Shown here: piece after piece, positions 1-7,403 of the stretch
How the letters are laid out: the number at the start of each line of letters is the position of its first letter
How positions within the stretch are numbered: position 1 is the stretch's first letter
Virus record (IMG/VR): IMGVR_UViG_3300045107_000061
Span: 1-21,936 of that record
Direction: 5' to 3' (one strand)
Length of the DNA stretch: 21,936 nucleotides
Source: a virus
The notes under the pieces: generated by a model
What the model was told of the DNA's origin: nothing
The model's database searches: none
The model's input: the letters and a program-made list of their open reading frames with translations, nothing else
Translations under genes and position numbers: made by a program

Positions 1-217
1 TATTAAGGTCGCTTCCGAATGTGATGGACGGCGTGCCCGCCGCGCCGTTCGCCGCCTTCAGCGCGCCCGTCATGACGCTTTGCCCGTCTACGGCGACGGA
101 GTTCGTGATTTCGTCGCCAAGATCGGTGAAGTTCTGATTTACATCCGAAGAATCGATCGTTGTGGACGGCGTAAATGAATTGGGCACCGTATAGGTGCCC
201 GAACCGTTTCTAGCCAT
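1..217 (-). CDS. Tail fibre-like protein, N-terminal part (runs off the left edge)
   Basis: The visible 72 residues begin MARNGSGTYTVPNSF and continue through a DVNQNFTDLGDEI segment to a VDGQSVMTGALKA segment. This is the typical opening of podovirus-type tail fibre or tail collar proteins, in which a short virion-attachment region precedes fibre repeats and a receptor-binding tip. The rest of the protein, including any tip or chaperone domain, lies outside the window, so host specificity cannot be judged. It is the last gene of the morphogenesis operon seen here and starts 11 bases after the stop of the 492-aa protein. No strong Shine-Dalgarno sequence is visible before the ATG. The family call is from sequence resemblance; the exact role in the tail is inference. 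Confidence 0.75.
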   Translation of the reverse strand, partial: MARNGSGTYTVPNSFTPSTTIDSSDVNQNFTDLGDEITNSVAVDGQSVMTGALKAANGAAGTPSITFGSDLN

Positions 218-228
218 GTGTTATTGTC

Positions 229-1707
229 TCAGTGTGCCGTGAGTAATGCGCGGGCGATGGCCGCCGCGCGGGCTTGGGAATAGTCTGGGGTCGCCGCACG
301 CATTTTCTCTGCAAGGGGCGAGCGGGAGCGGAGCATTTCATCCAGAATGCGGGCTTGCCGGGCGACGGACGTGTTGTGAACGCCCTTTGCGGTTGCGCCC
401 AATACAGTGGGGATGGTTATGCCAGCGGCTGCGCCAACTGGGCCGCCCAATACAGCGCCGGCAGAACCGCCAATAGACGAGGCGATAAGCTGCCCGAGAC
501 CACCGCCCGCACCTAAATAGTTTGCTATCCTGCGTGCGGAATTTCCGACATTCGTTCCGGTAACGACACGCTCGACCTGCGCGAGCTCGTCCTCGTTAAA
601 TCCTCTACCTTTTTTCTCGCTGGTGAGGATCGGCCTTAGTGTTTGTCGTGTCCGATTTGCAATGTTCTGCCCGGAATTCGCGGCCGCTGCCGTGAGCTCT
701 GCGTTGCTGAGTGCGTCAGAGACTTCTGAGGCCCGCTTTGCGGCGGCGTAGTTTCCCCGCGCGTCAGAAAGGACGGCGGCCACTTTCGCGGCATCACCGG
801 CCATAACATCACTCGCAGGAATATTCGCCAGATAGTCGTCAATATGCGAGATTGCGCGAGACGCCGCGAGGCGTTCCGTAGGATTCTGAAAGTCCTTGGC
901 GGCATGACCGAGAGCGCGGCGGGCGGTTTCAAAATCGGTAACGGTTGCGGCAACTGCGCCCTTGGGCGGACTTTGAAGATCGGAAAGAATCGAGAAGGTT
1001 TTGGGCGCGAGAACAGCATTTATGCCGTCTTTGTTGAGTTCGGTTTGCAGGTCCGTCGCCGTACGCGATACCGCCGAAGGCTTGACTTCAAGCCCCATAT
1101 TCCGAGCAGCATCATAACCCTTCCCAGCCGCGCTTTCCAGTTGCTCGACAGTAGGAATAGTAGAACGAGCAGAAGGCGTAAGGGTTTTGGCGGCAACCGC
1201 GCCGCCCGCCAATCCGCCAGCCAATCTCGCGGGCCCCTCATAACCCGTTCCTTTCGCAGCCTCTCCGGCCGCTTCGCTTGCAGCCCCACTTAATACTGCG
1301 CCGCCCATCTTCAAGGCCATCCCGCCAGGCCCAAGATAGGTTATGGGGTTTGCCAAATTTTCCACGCCAGCCGAGATAATACGCCCCGCCGCCGTCTGCG
1401 GCTTATAGAGCGGCCCTGTGACATAATCCTCCATGATCTTCTGAGATTGTTCGCGAGTGGGCATCGCAGCGGCCTGTTCTGGCGTCATATAAAGATGGGC
1501 CTCCCCGGCCCCCGTATCGGCCAGAAGATTCGCGACCCCCCTCGCAAAAGCGCCGGGAATTGACTTCATCGTATCCATGAACATTCCGGGTTTTTCGCCC
1601 TGCGGCACAGCGCCAGGCAGTTTCCCAAGCGCGGCCATCGCCGATTGCTGATCGGGGGCTTCAATCTCGAAAGACTTGCCCCCGGCTTCAACCTCGAATG
1701 TCGGCAT
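229..1707 (-). CDS. Probable internal virion / DNA-ejection protein (492 aa)
   Basis: I do not recognise a named family over the full length. The protein opens with MPTFEVEAGGKSFEIEAPD, a short beta-rich start I associate with large internal proteins of short-tailed phages. It has two Gly/Ala-rich hydrophobic stretches, near residues 125-150 and 400-440; the second, around GGSAGAVLGGPVGAAAG, looks like a glycine-zipper membrane segment. The region between is helical and charged. Proteins of this kind are packaged in the head and injected to help form a channel through the cell envelope. The ATG shares one base with the preceding stop (TAATG), and the gene sits in a run of three large proteins between the tail hub and the tail fibre, the usual place for ejection proteins. 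Function is inferred from position and composition. Confidence 0.6.
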   Translation of the reverse strand: MPTFEVEAGGKSFEIEAPDQQSAMAALGKLPGAVPQGEKPGMFMDTMKSIPGAFARGVANLLADTGAGEAHLYMTPEQAAAMPTREQSQKIMEDYVTGPLYKPQTAAGRIISAGVENLANPITYLGPGGMALKMGGAVLSGAASEAAGEAAKGTGYEGPARLAGGLAGGAVAAKTLTPSARSTIPTVEQLESAAGKGYDAARNMGLEVKPSAVSRTATDLQTELNKDGINAVLAPKTFSILSDLQSPPKGAVAATVTDFETARRALGHAAKDFQNPTERLAASRAISHIDDYLANIPASDVMAGDAAKVAAVLSDARGNYAAAKRASEVSDALSNAELTAAAANSGQNIANRTRQTLRPILTSEKKGRGFNEDELAQVERVVTGTNVGNSARRIANYLGAGGGLGQLIASSIGGSAGAVLGGPVGAAAGITIPTVLGATAKGVHNTSVARQARILDEMLRSRSPLAEKMRAATPDYSQARAAAIARALLTAH

Positions 1708-3470
1708 TATTGCTTCTGCCTGATGCGAACGCCGTTGCCCATGTCGATCCAGCCGTCGGCACTCGGCTGCGGTGTTCCGCCGATTGCCTTCACCTTATCG
1801 GCAAGATCGGAAAACAGATTCATATTGCGGCTGTCCTTGCGCCACATGCGGTCGAATTCCTCATAGGAAAGTTTCTTGCCCGGAGCCTTGTCCCAATCTC
1901 CGGCTCTGGCGTCCGCCCACGCGCTCGATTTTTCCATACGAAGCTGCGCGACGCGCTGCCCCGCTTCCAGAATGATGTCGTTCGCTTCCGGGCGATTGGC
2001 GAGGTTCGGCATGATCCGTTGCAGGAACGAGCGGTCGGCATCCGAGAAGTTGTTCGCGGGCATTCCGCCTGTTGCGGCACCGATCTTGCCGAGCGTCATA
2101 TTGTTGACGAGCGATGTAAGAGCCTCCTGCGTGGCGGGCAGCTTTGGGTCGATACCGAAACTTGCTGGATCGACGCCGAACGCCTGCATGACGGCACCTA
2201 TGCTGGCCTGCGGGTTTGCAAGTTTGCCGGTCTGCACGTTTTGCAGCAGTGTTTTTGTGAGTTGAATATTATTCAAATCGGACTGCGCCTTCGTGCCGTC
2301 TTCAAGCGTGGCGAGCGCCATTTTCGCCGTGCCCTCGCCATAGGTCTTTTCGAATTCGGATGGCGCGCTCTGATCGATCGTTACATTCACGCCAGCGCCG
2401 CCAAGGCGTTTCGCATTATATTCTTTCCAGAAATTCTGAGCTTTCGGGTCTTGCGAATTCGGGTCGGGGAAGCCGAGTTTCTGCCAATTCGCGCGGGCAT
2501 ATTCGACCTCGCCAATCGCGGCATCGCGAGGGGCTGCCTTTTGCTCTCCGGTCGTCCTATTGATCTGGATGGGAACGCCGTCCGCGCCTGTAACCGTAAC
2601 CCACTGGTCTTTCGGCGTGAGCTGCTTTTCGAGAATCTTTCCTGCAACCGCTTGCCCGGCCTGTCCAAGCCACGGGTTCGTAGCGGCGCGCAAAATACCC
2701 AATGTACCCGCCGGAATGCCCCCCTGCACGGGGGCCGCTTGTGTCGTGGAGGGAGAAGGAGACAGAGCCTGCGCGACTTGCTGCGGCGGCATTTTCTGCC
2801 CGTTCTCGAATCCGGCCATCGCCGAAATAAGCGCGGACTTCACTTGCGGATTCGACATATCGAGCGGCTGGTTCGGATCGACGCCCATTTGCTTCGCGAC
2901 AGACGCCGCATAATTACTTGTGGGGTTATTATCGGAGGGCGGTGCCCATCGGTTCACAATTCCGGAAACCGTGTTCAGTCCGCGCCTTGCATAACTGTCG
3001 AGCAGCGCGCTTGCGGCATTCGTACCGGCCGCAGCATCGGTAAATTGCGCGAAGCGCCCGTCCGACCCAGCATATCCGGGCTGGGACTGCGTGAATTGTC
3101 CGTTCTCGATATTGAGGGGATTGTTGTTGCGAATCCCGCGCGGAATATTCGATGCAATTGTAGGGACTGCGGGGGGCAAAACCGTCCCTCCTGCATCGGG
3201 CACTTGCGGGGGCATCTCCGCTTGCCCGGTATAGGCGCGCATGAGCGCGTCCATCGCTGCCTGTTGTTCGGCCCGCTGCGTTTCGTTCGCCTGGTTTGCA
3301 ATGTAACCGCCCATCCCACCTTGTAGTGCACGAGCAACCGCGGCAAGTGGATGGCCGACGGGAGAGTATTGCGAGCCCTGCTCAAGCAGCGATTGCGCGT
3401 ATTTCTTACGGAGCAGAATATCTTCGGGAAGAACCGAAGAGTCAGCCGTAGTGAACATGCCGCCAGCCAT
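1707..3470 (-). CDS. Internal virion protein with lysozyme-like (RNNNPLNI) domain (587 aa)
   Basis: Residues about 108-225 hold a recognisable cell-wall-degrading module. It starts with PRGIRNNNPLNIE (RNNNPLNI at 114-121), passes through GRFAQFTDAAAGT and IVNRWAPPSDNNPTSNY (171-187), and ends with ISAMAGFENG. This pattern is shared by virion-associated peptidoglycan hydrolases in many phages and resembles the lysozyme-like fold. The first 100 residues are low in structure and rich in Pro, Gln and Ala. The remaining 360 residues are helical and unrecognised. The likely role is local opening of peptidoglycan during DNA injection, not lysis at the end of infection, because the gene is in the ejection-protein run and has no signal peptide. 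It is coupled at both ends by one-base TAATG overlaps. Confidence 0.72.
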   Translation of the reverse strand: MAGGMFTTADSSVLPEDILLRKKYAQSLLEQGSQYSPVGHPLAAVARALQGGMGGYIANQANETQRAEQQAAMDALMRAYTGQAEMPPQVPDAGGTVLPPAVPTIASNIPRGIRNNNPLNIENGQFTQSQPGYAGSDGRFAQFTDAAAGTNAASALLDSYARRGLNTVSGIVNRWAPPSDNNPTSNYAASVAKQMGVDPNQPLDMSNPQVKSALISAMAGFENGQKMPPQQVAQALSPSPSTTQAAPVQGGIPAGTLGILRAATNPWLGQAGQAVAGKILEKQLTPKDQWVTVTGADGVPIQINRTTGEQKAAPRDAAIGEVEYARANWQKLGFPDPNSQDPKAQNFWKEYNAKRLGGAGVNVTIDQSAPSEFEKTYGEGTAKMALATLEDGTKAQSDLNNIQLTKTLLQNVQTGKLANPQASIGAVMQAFGVDPASFGIDPKLPATQEALTSLVNNMTLGKIGAATGGMPANNFSDADRSFLQRIMPNLANRPEANDIILEAGQRVAQLRMEKSSAWADARAGDWDKAPGKKLSYEEFDRMWRKDSRNMNLFSDLADKVKAIGGTPQPSADGWIDMGNGVRIRQKQ

Positions 3471-4252
3471 TATTTAGCTCCGAACAAATTCTTAAGTCCG
3501 CCTCCATACGCCCAGCCCCCGAGAAGCGTTCCGCCGATGCCGCCCAGGGCACCGTAGAGTGCGTTCTGGTTTCCTACTTGCGTCTGATACTGGTTCTGCA
3601 CGAGGCCGGTGTAATCAACGGGCGCAACGCCGGGAGTTGGCGTGTTCACAAAATTAGGATTCTGCACCTGAGAGCCGGATAGAAGCGCGGTCAATTCATT
3701 GAGCGGTTCCTGCCGTTCCGCCAGCGCCTGACGCGATGCCGTGTCGTAGGCCGAAAGATAATTCGAGTTACGCGCATCCTGCTGCTGTAAGTTCAGTTGC
3801 TTGAATGCATCGTTATAAGCCGTAGAACCAGGCGTGACCCCCTGATTGGCGAGCTTCGTTTCCAGTGCCGCGCTCTGGCGGTCGAACTGCGGATTTAGAA
3901 ACGTATCTTGAATATTGGATAGCTTCGTCGCCGCCGCCGCATCGAAATTGAACGGCTGCGAAAGCGTGCTTGCGACGTTCGCCGCCTGATTATTTCCAAT
4001 CGCCCCGAACTGGCCGGCAAGCTTGGTGTAATTATTATAGAGGTTCTGTTCTTCGGGCGAGAGTGTTTGCGTCGCCTCGAACCTCGGAGTGCCATCGTCC
4101 CACGTTCCGATCTGCTTATATGTCAGATTGCCGTAGGGCGTGATTTGATTCGTGGCATTGAGGCCATATTGCGCAACCGCAGTGTCCTTGTTCATCTGCG
4201 TTTGCGCTTGCGCCGTCTGCATTGGATCAGGCGGCCTCGGTGTCGATCCCAT
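3470..4252 (-). CDS. Putative internal virion / tail-associated protein (260 aa)
   Basis: Gln-, Asn- and Ala-rich protein. A segment near residues 35-55 with TPYGNLTYKQIG and DDGTPRFEAT is a signature I have seen in many podovirus-type structural proteins that carry vague tail or DNA-transfer labels. The middle (about 60-180) is predicted helical. The last 30 residues are glycine-rich and hydrophobic (ALYGALGGIGGTLLGGWAYGG), compatible with a membrane-active tail. It lies directly upstream of the lysozyme-like ejection protein with a TAATG overlap, and its start overlaps the acetyltransferase gene by 26 bases. A role in genome ejection is likely from context but not proven by any catalytic motif. 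Confidence 0.6.
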   Translation of the reverse strand: MGSTPRPPDPMQTAQAQTQMNKDTAVAQYGLNATNQITPYGNLTYKQIGTWDDGTPRFEATQTLSPEEQNLYNNYTKLAGQFGAIGNNQAANVASTLSQPFNFDAAAATKLSNIQDTFLNPQFDRQSAALETKLANQGVTPGSTAYNDAFKQLNLQQQDARNSNYLSAYDTASRQALAERQEPLNELTALLSGSQVQNPNFVNTPTPGVAPVDYTGLVQNQYQTQVGNQNALYGALGGIGGTLLGGWAYGGGLKNLFGAK

Positions 4253-4673
4253 CTTTTTCTTTCCTCAGCCAAGGGCAATCCTCGGCAAGCATGTAAAAAC
4301 GCAGCGCGTCCTCGTTTCCGAAGTAGCGCGGCGAACAACCCTCGAATTTGAAATGGCGGCCCAGAATCCTCCGGGCCCTGACATTGCTTCTCCGCGTCGT
4401 CGCGGAGAGTCGTGTGCAGCCGAGCTGGCGGAATACATAATCAGCCACGGCTCGCACAACCGAATGCGAGAATGCGCGCGGGCCGTAGCCCGTCATTTCG
4501 ATTTGATGACCATTGAATTGATTGAAAACGAGAGCCCCGCGTAAGGGCTCGTTCTCACTTTTTGCAATCCCGACCGCGAAATAGGGCGGGTAAACCGCCG
4601 TTCCCAGTTTCGTCGCACACCAACTTCCGATGGCCTCGTTCTCGCGAGGCCCCGCCGGAATAATCAGCCTCAC
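4227..4673 (-). CDS. GNAT-family N-acetyltransferase (148 aa)
   Basis: The C-terminal half has the GNAT layout: a beta strand, a long helix around VVRAVADYVFRQLG, then TRLSATTRRSNVRARRIL and GRHFKFEG, matching the acetyl-CoA-binding and final strand region of RimJ/RimL-like enzymes. The open frame extends further upstream, but the first 42 codons overlap the tail gene. I chose the GTG at 4673 because it overlaps the upstream TGA (GTGA) and has GAGGTTGGGGA a few bases before it. The product is about the minimum length for a GNAT domain. Its substrate is unknown. It sits between the putative tail hub gene and the ejection proteins, so modification of a virion or host protein is possible. The family call is firm, the role is not. 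Confidence 0.75.
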   Translation of the reverse strand: MRLIIPAGPRENEAIGSWCATKLGTAVYPPYFAVGIAKSENEPLRGALVFNQFNGHQIEMTGYGPRAFSHSVVRAVADYVFRQLGCTRLSATTRRSNVRARRILGRHFKFEGCSPRYFGNEDALRFYMLAEDCPWLRKEKDGIDTEAA

Positions 4674-6232
4674 ATAAATTCCCCAACCTCGAACAGTAGG
4701 TTGAAGCCGTTGAGTTGCATCGTAACTGTACCCGTCGAATTGGTCTGGGCGTTGAAGTGAATTGAACCAGATTGTCCCTCGCCCGTAACGCTGACCCAAT
4801 CCGTAACCGATCGGTTTTCGACGGCGAAAACGTCAACGTCCCATTGCGCTTGATCCCAAAGGGCGCTCGCCTCCTCAGCCGCAGTTGGCGTTCCGAGAAC
4901 TGCGTTATCCCTGAAATCCGTCGAAATGCCGAGCGCCGGACGGGACATTGCATCAGTCGTGAGAAGCGGCTGCAACATCAGAAAGTTTTTAAGTTGCCCC
5001 GGCGTTTTGAAATAGTTATAGGCGCACTGACCGATACAATTAATCGCAGAGCCGTGATCGCTCGAAGCGGTATCGGATTTATAAACCTTTCCGTCATTGC
5101 CGCCGCCGTAAATCTCCCCCTTGAAAACGACCATTGTATTGTAATTTTGTCCGGTGAACCTGCACCATGCGCCCGTCAGGGTGTTCATTACATATTGATG
5201 CTGCAACGCCCCTTCTTGCAGCGGAACGTTGAGAATCGCCCGCGTTCCCTTTGGATAGGGGACAAGCTCCCACCCGAAATTTCCGCGCCAGTTTTTCGTG
5301 GCGGAGTTGATCGCGTTATTGATATTTGCCGTAATCGCAATTCTTGCCGCAGCCGCCCGATCGCTTCCCAATCCCTTTGACAGCGGCAGAACGCCGTCGA
5401 TATTGATGAGGGCGAGGTCGCCGCCGACCTTCGTAAAGCATCGTCGCCCAATAGGCGGCCCCAATTCAAACACGCCGACAAGTTGCCACGTATCGGCACT
5501 GTCGGGGTCGGTGCCCTGATAAACCGCGCACTCGCCTTCCGACGAAATAAAAACCGCTAAATCGTCTGAACCGGCCCCGCCGTCACGCGTCCATGTTCCC
5601 ATTGCGACGAGATGGCCGCCCTTTCGGAATACGTTACCAAGTTCGAAGGTCGTCGCCGCCCCAGCAATCGCATTCGTCGCGAGGTAGGCTGCCGTCGTGC
5701 TTTCGTTCAGCACAAACCACAATCGGCTCTTGTGCACGTTTACGTTAATGATGTCGGACGCGCTAATTCCGGTAATCGAAGGCTGCGCCCACGCAGACCC
5801 ATTGAAATGCCTTGGGGCGTCAGCGCCGTTGCAAATCCACAGAAACTTCCCGCCCGGTGTGGTGAAATTCACCCACTGCCAGCGGTCATTGGTTAATGTG
5901 TCCTCTCCTGTCGTCGTAGCGGCGGCATTGGCCGTTGCATCCCAGATTTCCCCGCCCGTTACCGCAAACAGCTTCGAGTCCGCCTCTGCAAGCGCGTTAT
6001 AGACCATGAGCGTTTCGACGGGATCGCTGCCCATCCCAGTAGCCCACGAAATATCGCCCTTGCGCGGCTCTACCCATCCCGGTTGCGGGAACCAGTTATC
6101 GAGAACGACCGCACGCTTCGCATCCATGGCGGCAAGTGGAGAGACCGCATCCCATCCTCCTACGGGAGCCGGAACGGAAGCGCCCCGCGCCAGCGTTTGC
6201 CGCCGCAGATTCGCCGCTAGCGGTTGACGCAT
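4670..6232 (-). CDS. Putative tail hub/nozzle protein (P22 gp10-like position), 520 aa
   Basis: This beta-rich protein has repeated Trp/Gly-containing blades, for example KFLWICNGADAPRHFNG, SRLWFVLNESTTAAYLAT, ECAVYQGTDPDSADTWQ and EIYGGGNDGKVYKSD. These suggest a beta-propeller or similar fold as in nozzle proteins of short-tailed phages. It opens with a basic tail followed by PAPVGGWDAVSPLA and LDNWFPQPG, a start I associate with conserved but poorly named proteins in alphaproteobacterial prophages. The gene directly follows the adaptor gene with a TAATG overlap, which is the place of the P22 gp10-type packaged-DNA stabilisation/nozzle protein. No sequence-level identity to gp10 can be claimed by eye. 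Structural assignment is inferred. Confidence 0.6.
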   Translation of the reverse strand: MRQPLAANLRRQTLARGASVPAPVGGWDAVSPLAAMDAKRAVVLDNWFPQPGWVEPRKGDISWATGMGSDPVETLMVYNALAEADSKLFAVTGGEIWDATANAAATTTGEDTLTNDRWQWVNFTTPGGKFLWICNGADAPRHFNGSAWAQPSITGISASDIINVNVHKSRLWFVLNESTTAAYLATNAIAGAATTFELGNVFRKGGHLVAMGTWTRDGGAGSDDLAVFISSEGECAVYQGTDPDSADTWQLVGVFELGPPIGRRCFTKVGGDLALINIDGVLPLSKGLGSDRAAAARIAITANINNAINSATKNWRGNFGWELVPYPKGTRAILNVPLQEGALQHQYVMNTLTGAWCRFTGQNYNTMVVFKGEIYGGGNDGKVYKSDTASSDHGSAINCIGQCAYNYFKTPGQLKNFLMLQPLLTTDAMSRPALGISTDFRDNAVLGTPTAAEEASALWDQAQWDVDVFAVENRSVTDWVSVTGEGQSGSIHFNAQTNSTGTVTMQLNGFNLLFEVGEFM

Positions 6233-6936
6233 TAGAGATTCCAGGAGCCTTCCGGCAAATGGGTGCCGAGCATTTCCGGCTCACCGGTCATATCGATGGC
6301 GGCACTTCCCGAATCTGCCCCGAACTCGTTTTCGAGCGCGGCTTCATAAGTTCTGAAATCCTCCCCGTAATCGAAACCCTTCGCCTTTCTGAACCGCCAG
6401 ATAATCCCAAGGCGAATGATTTCCTCGTTAATGAGCGCGGTATCGGTATCGGCGGCCCAAGAAGACTGGGCGGTTCCGCCGGACGACTGACACCATTTGC
6501 TGGAGACATACTCGAAATAAATATTCTCGCCTGCCGCCGGAGTCGGATAGAATAAAATCGCATCACCGCGAATGCGAAACCAGTTTCCGATTGCTGCCTG
6601 CGCCGCGCTTGCCTTCTTTCTCTGCCATTCGTCGGGATTCAGCGGGCCAAGCACGCGCCAATTCTGCGTCCGGTTCCACATTGTCTCGTTAACAATGTGA
6701 TCGAAGTCAGATGCTCCGATTGCAGAAAGCGTGGTTTGCGTCTCGGACGCAACGGTTGCGAACGTCGCTTCTTTCGTCAGCGCCTGCCAGTCGAAACGCC
6801 GCGCGAGTTCCTTCCCCTCCTTGTTGGCGAGGGCAAGCAATTGTGGCGCGTTCGGGTCTGTCGATCCGATCACCGTGGCCGGCTTGACGAGCTTTAATTC
6901 AGTAGCCGCGTCTTGGATAATCGTAAGCAGGCTCAT
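6232..6936 (-). CDS. Head-to-tail adaptor protein (phage adaptor family), 234 aa
   Basis: The protein begins MSLLTIIQDAATELKLVKP and runs through LLALANKEGKELARRFDWQAL, then WNRTQNWRVLGPL, GDAILFYPTPAAGENIYFEY and a C-terminal helix with EEIIRLGIIWRFRKAKG. This order is characteristic of the small helical adaptor (ring) proteins that attach below the portal in podovirus-like particles, such as the SU10-type adaptor or P22 gp4-like tail accessory factor. Length, about 200-240 residues, is usual. It overlaps both neighbours (ATGA with the helix-hairpin-helix gene, TAATG with the nozzle gene), keeping adaptor and nozzle expression linked. Family call is from pattern recognition. Confidence 0.75.
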   Translation of the reverse strand: MSLLTIIQDAATELKLVKPATVIGSTDPNAPQLLALANKEGKELARRFDWQALTKEATFATVASETQTTLSAIGASDFDHIVNETMWNRTQNWRVLGPLNPDEWQRKKASAAQAAIGNWFRIRGDAILFYPTPAAGENIYFEYVSSKWCQSSGGTAQSSWAADTDTALINEEIIRLGIIWRFRKAKGFDYGEDFRTYEAALENEFGADSGSAAIDMTGEPEMLGTHLPEGSWNL

Positions 6937-7403
6937 GCAGCTTTATCGGCTTTCTTTTTCTTCTGCGGCCTCGCGGCAGCGGCGGCTGCTTCCAGCGCAT
7001 CCGCCTGTTTGGCGCGGATGAGATTTTGCGCCGCCTTCCGGTGTGTAATCGCGCCAAGCCCGATCCGGGAGCAAGCCATGTCATTTAGCGCCGCAAGCTC
7101 CTCGGCAGTGCGAACGCCATGCGTCTTGTATTGCGCCGCCAGCTGCTTCGTAATCCCAGGAACATCCGTAATCGGCGTTCCGTTGATTTCCTCGTCGGCG
7201 GGGCGGCCCTTCTGATAGGCTTCCCATTCCCGCGGAAAGCGAACGATATCCCCCGGCGTTACCTTTCCCCTGTAAACATTCGGGTCACCGACGATGCTGA
7301 TTGATATGTAATCGGATTTCCCTTCGCGATAGAACTCCGCCCTTAAATTGGAGCGGGCATTCGTGCTGGTTTCCGTAAATTTCATATCGGCAGCTTCCGT
7401 CAT
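6933..7403 (-). CDS. Small virion-module protein with helix-hairpin-helix-like segment (156 aa)
   Basis: The start at 7403 is chosen because the ATG overlaps the previous TGA (ATGA) and has GAGGAG about six bases upstream; a longer reading frame exists but would lie inside the fusion gene. The N-terminal half has a beta-rich piece ending in PREWEAYQKG. Residues 80-135 contain TPITDVPGITKQLAAQY, followed by GVRTAEELAAL and AITHRKAAQNLIRAK, which look like two helix-hairpin-helix or SAP-like repeats often seen in DNA-contacting proteins. The last 15 residues are lysine-rich (PQKKKKADK). I recognise the general type as a common unnamed podovirus protein encoded near the adaptor. A role in head completion or contact with packaged DNA is plausible only. 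Confidence 0.6.
   Translation of the reverse strand: MTEAADMKFTETSTNARSNLRAEFYREGKSDYISISIVGDPNVYRGKVTPGDIVRFPREWEAYQKGRPADEEINGTPITDVPGITKQLAAQYKTHGVRTAEELAALNDMACSRIGLGAITHRKAAQNLIRAKQADALEAAAAAARPQKKKKADKAA

Noticed and set aside
181-200. Inverted repeat GGGCACC/GGTGCCC
   Set aside because: It lies within the first codons of the tail fibre gene and has no U-tract, so a terminator is unlikely. It may only be coding coincidence.
1698-3326. 542-codon open frame on the plus strand
   Set aside because: It is antisense to the well-supported lysozyme-domain protein, is rich in Arg, Cys and His, and has no recognisable motif. Long antisense frames are expected in GC-rich coding DNA.
4527-4563. 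Hairpin with a T-tract on the plus strand
   Set aside because: It has a bulge, lies inside the acetyltransferase coding sequence and would terminate plus-strand transcripts, for which there are no genes.
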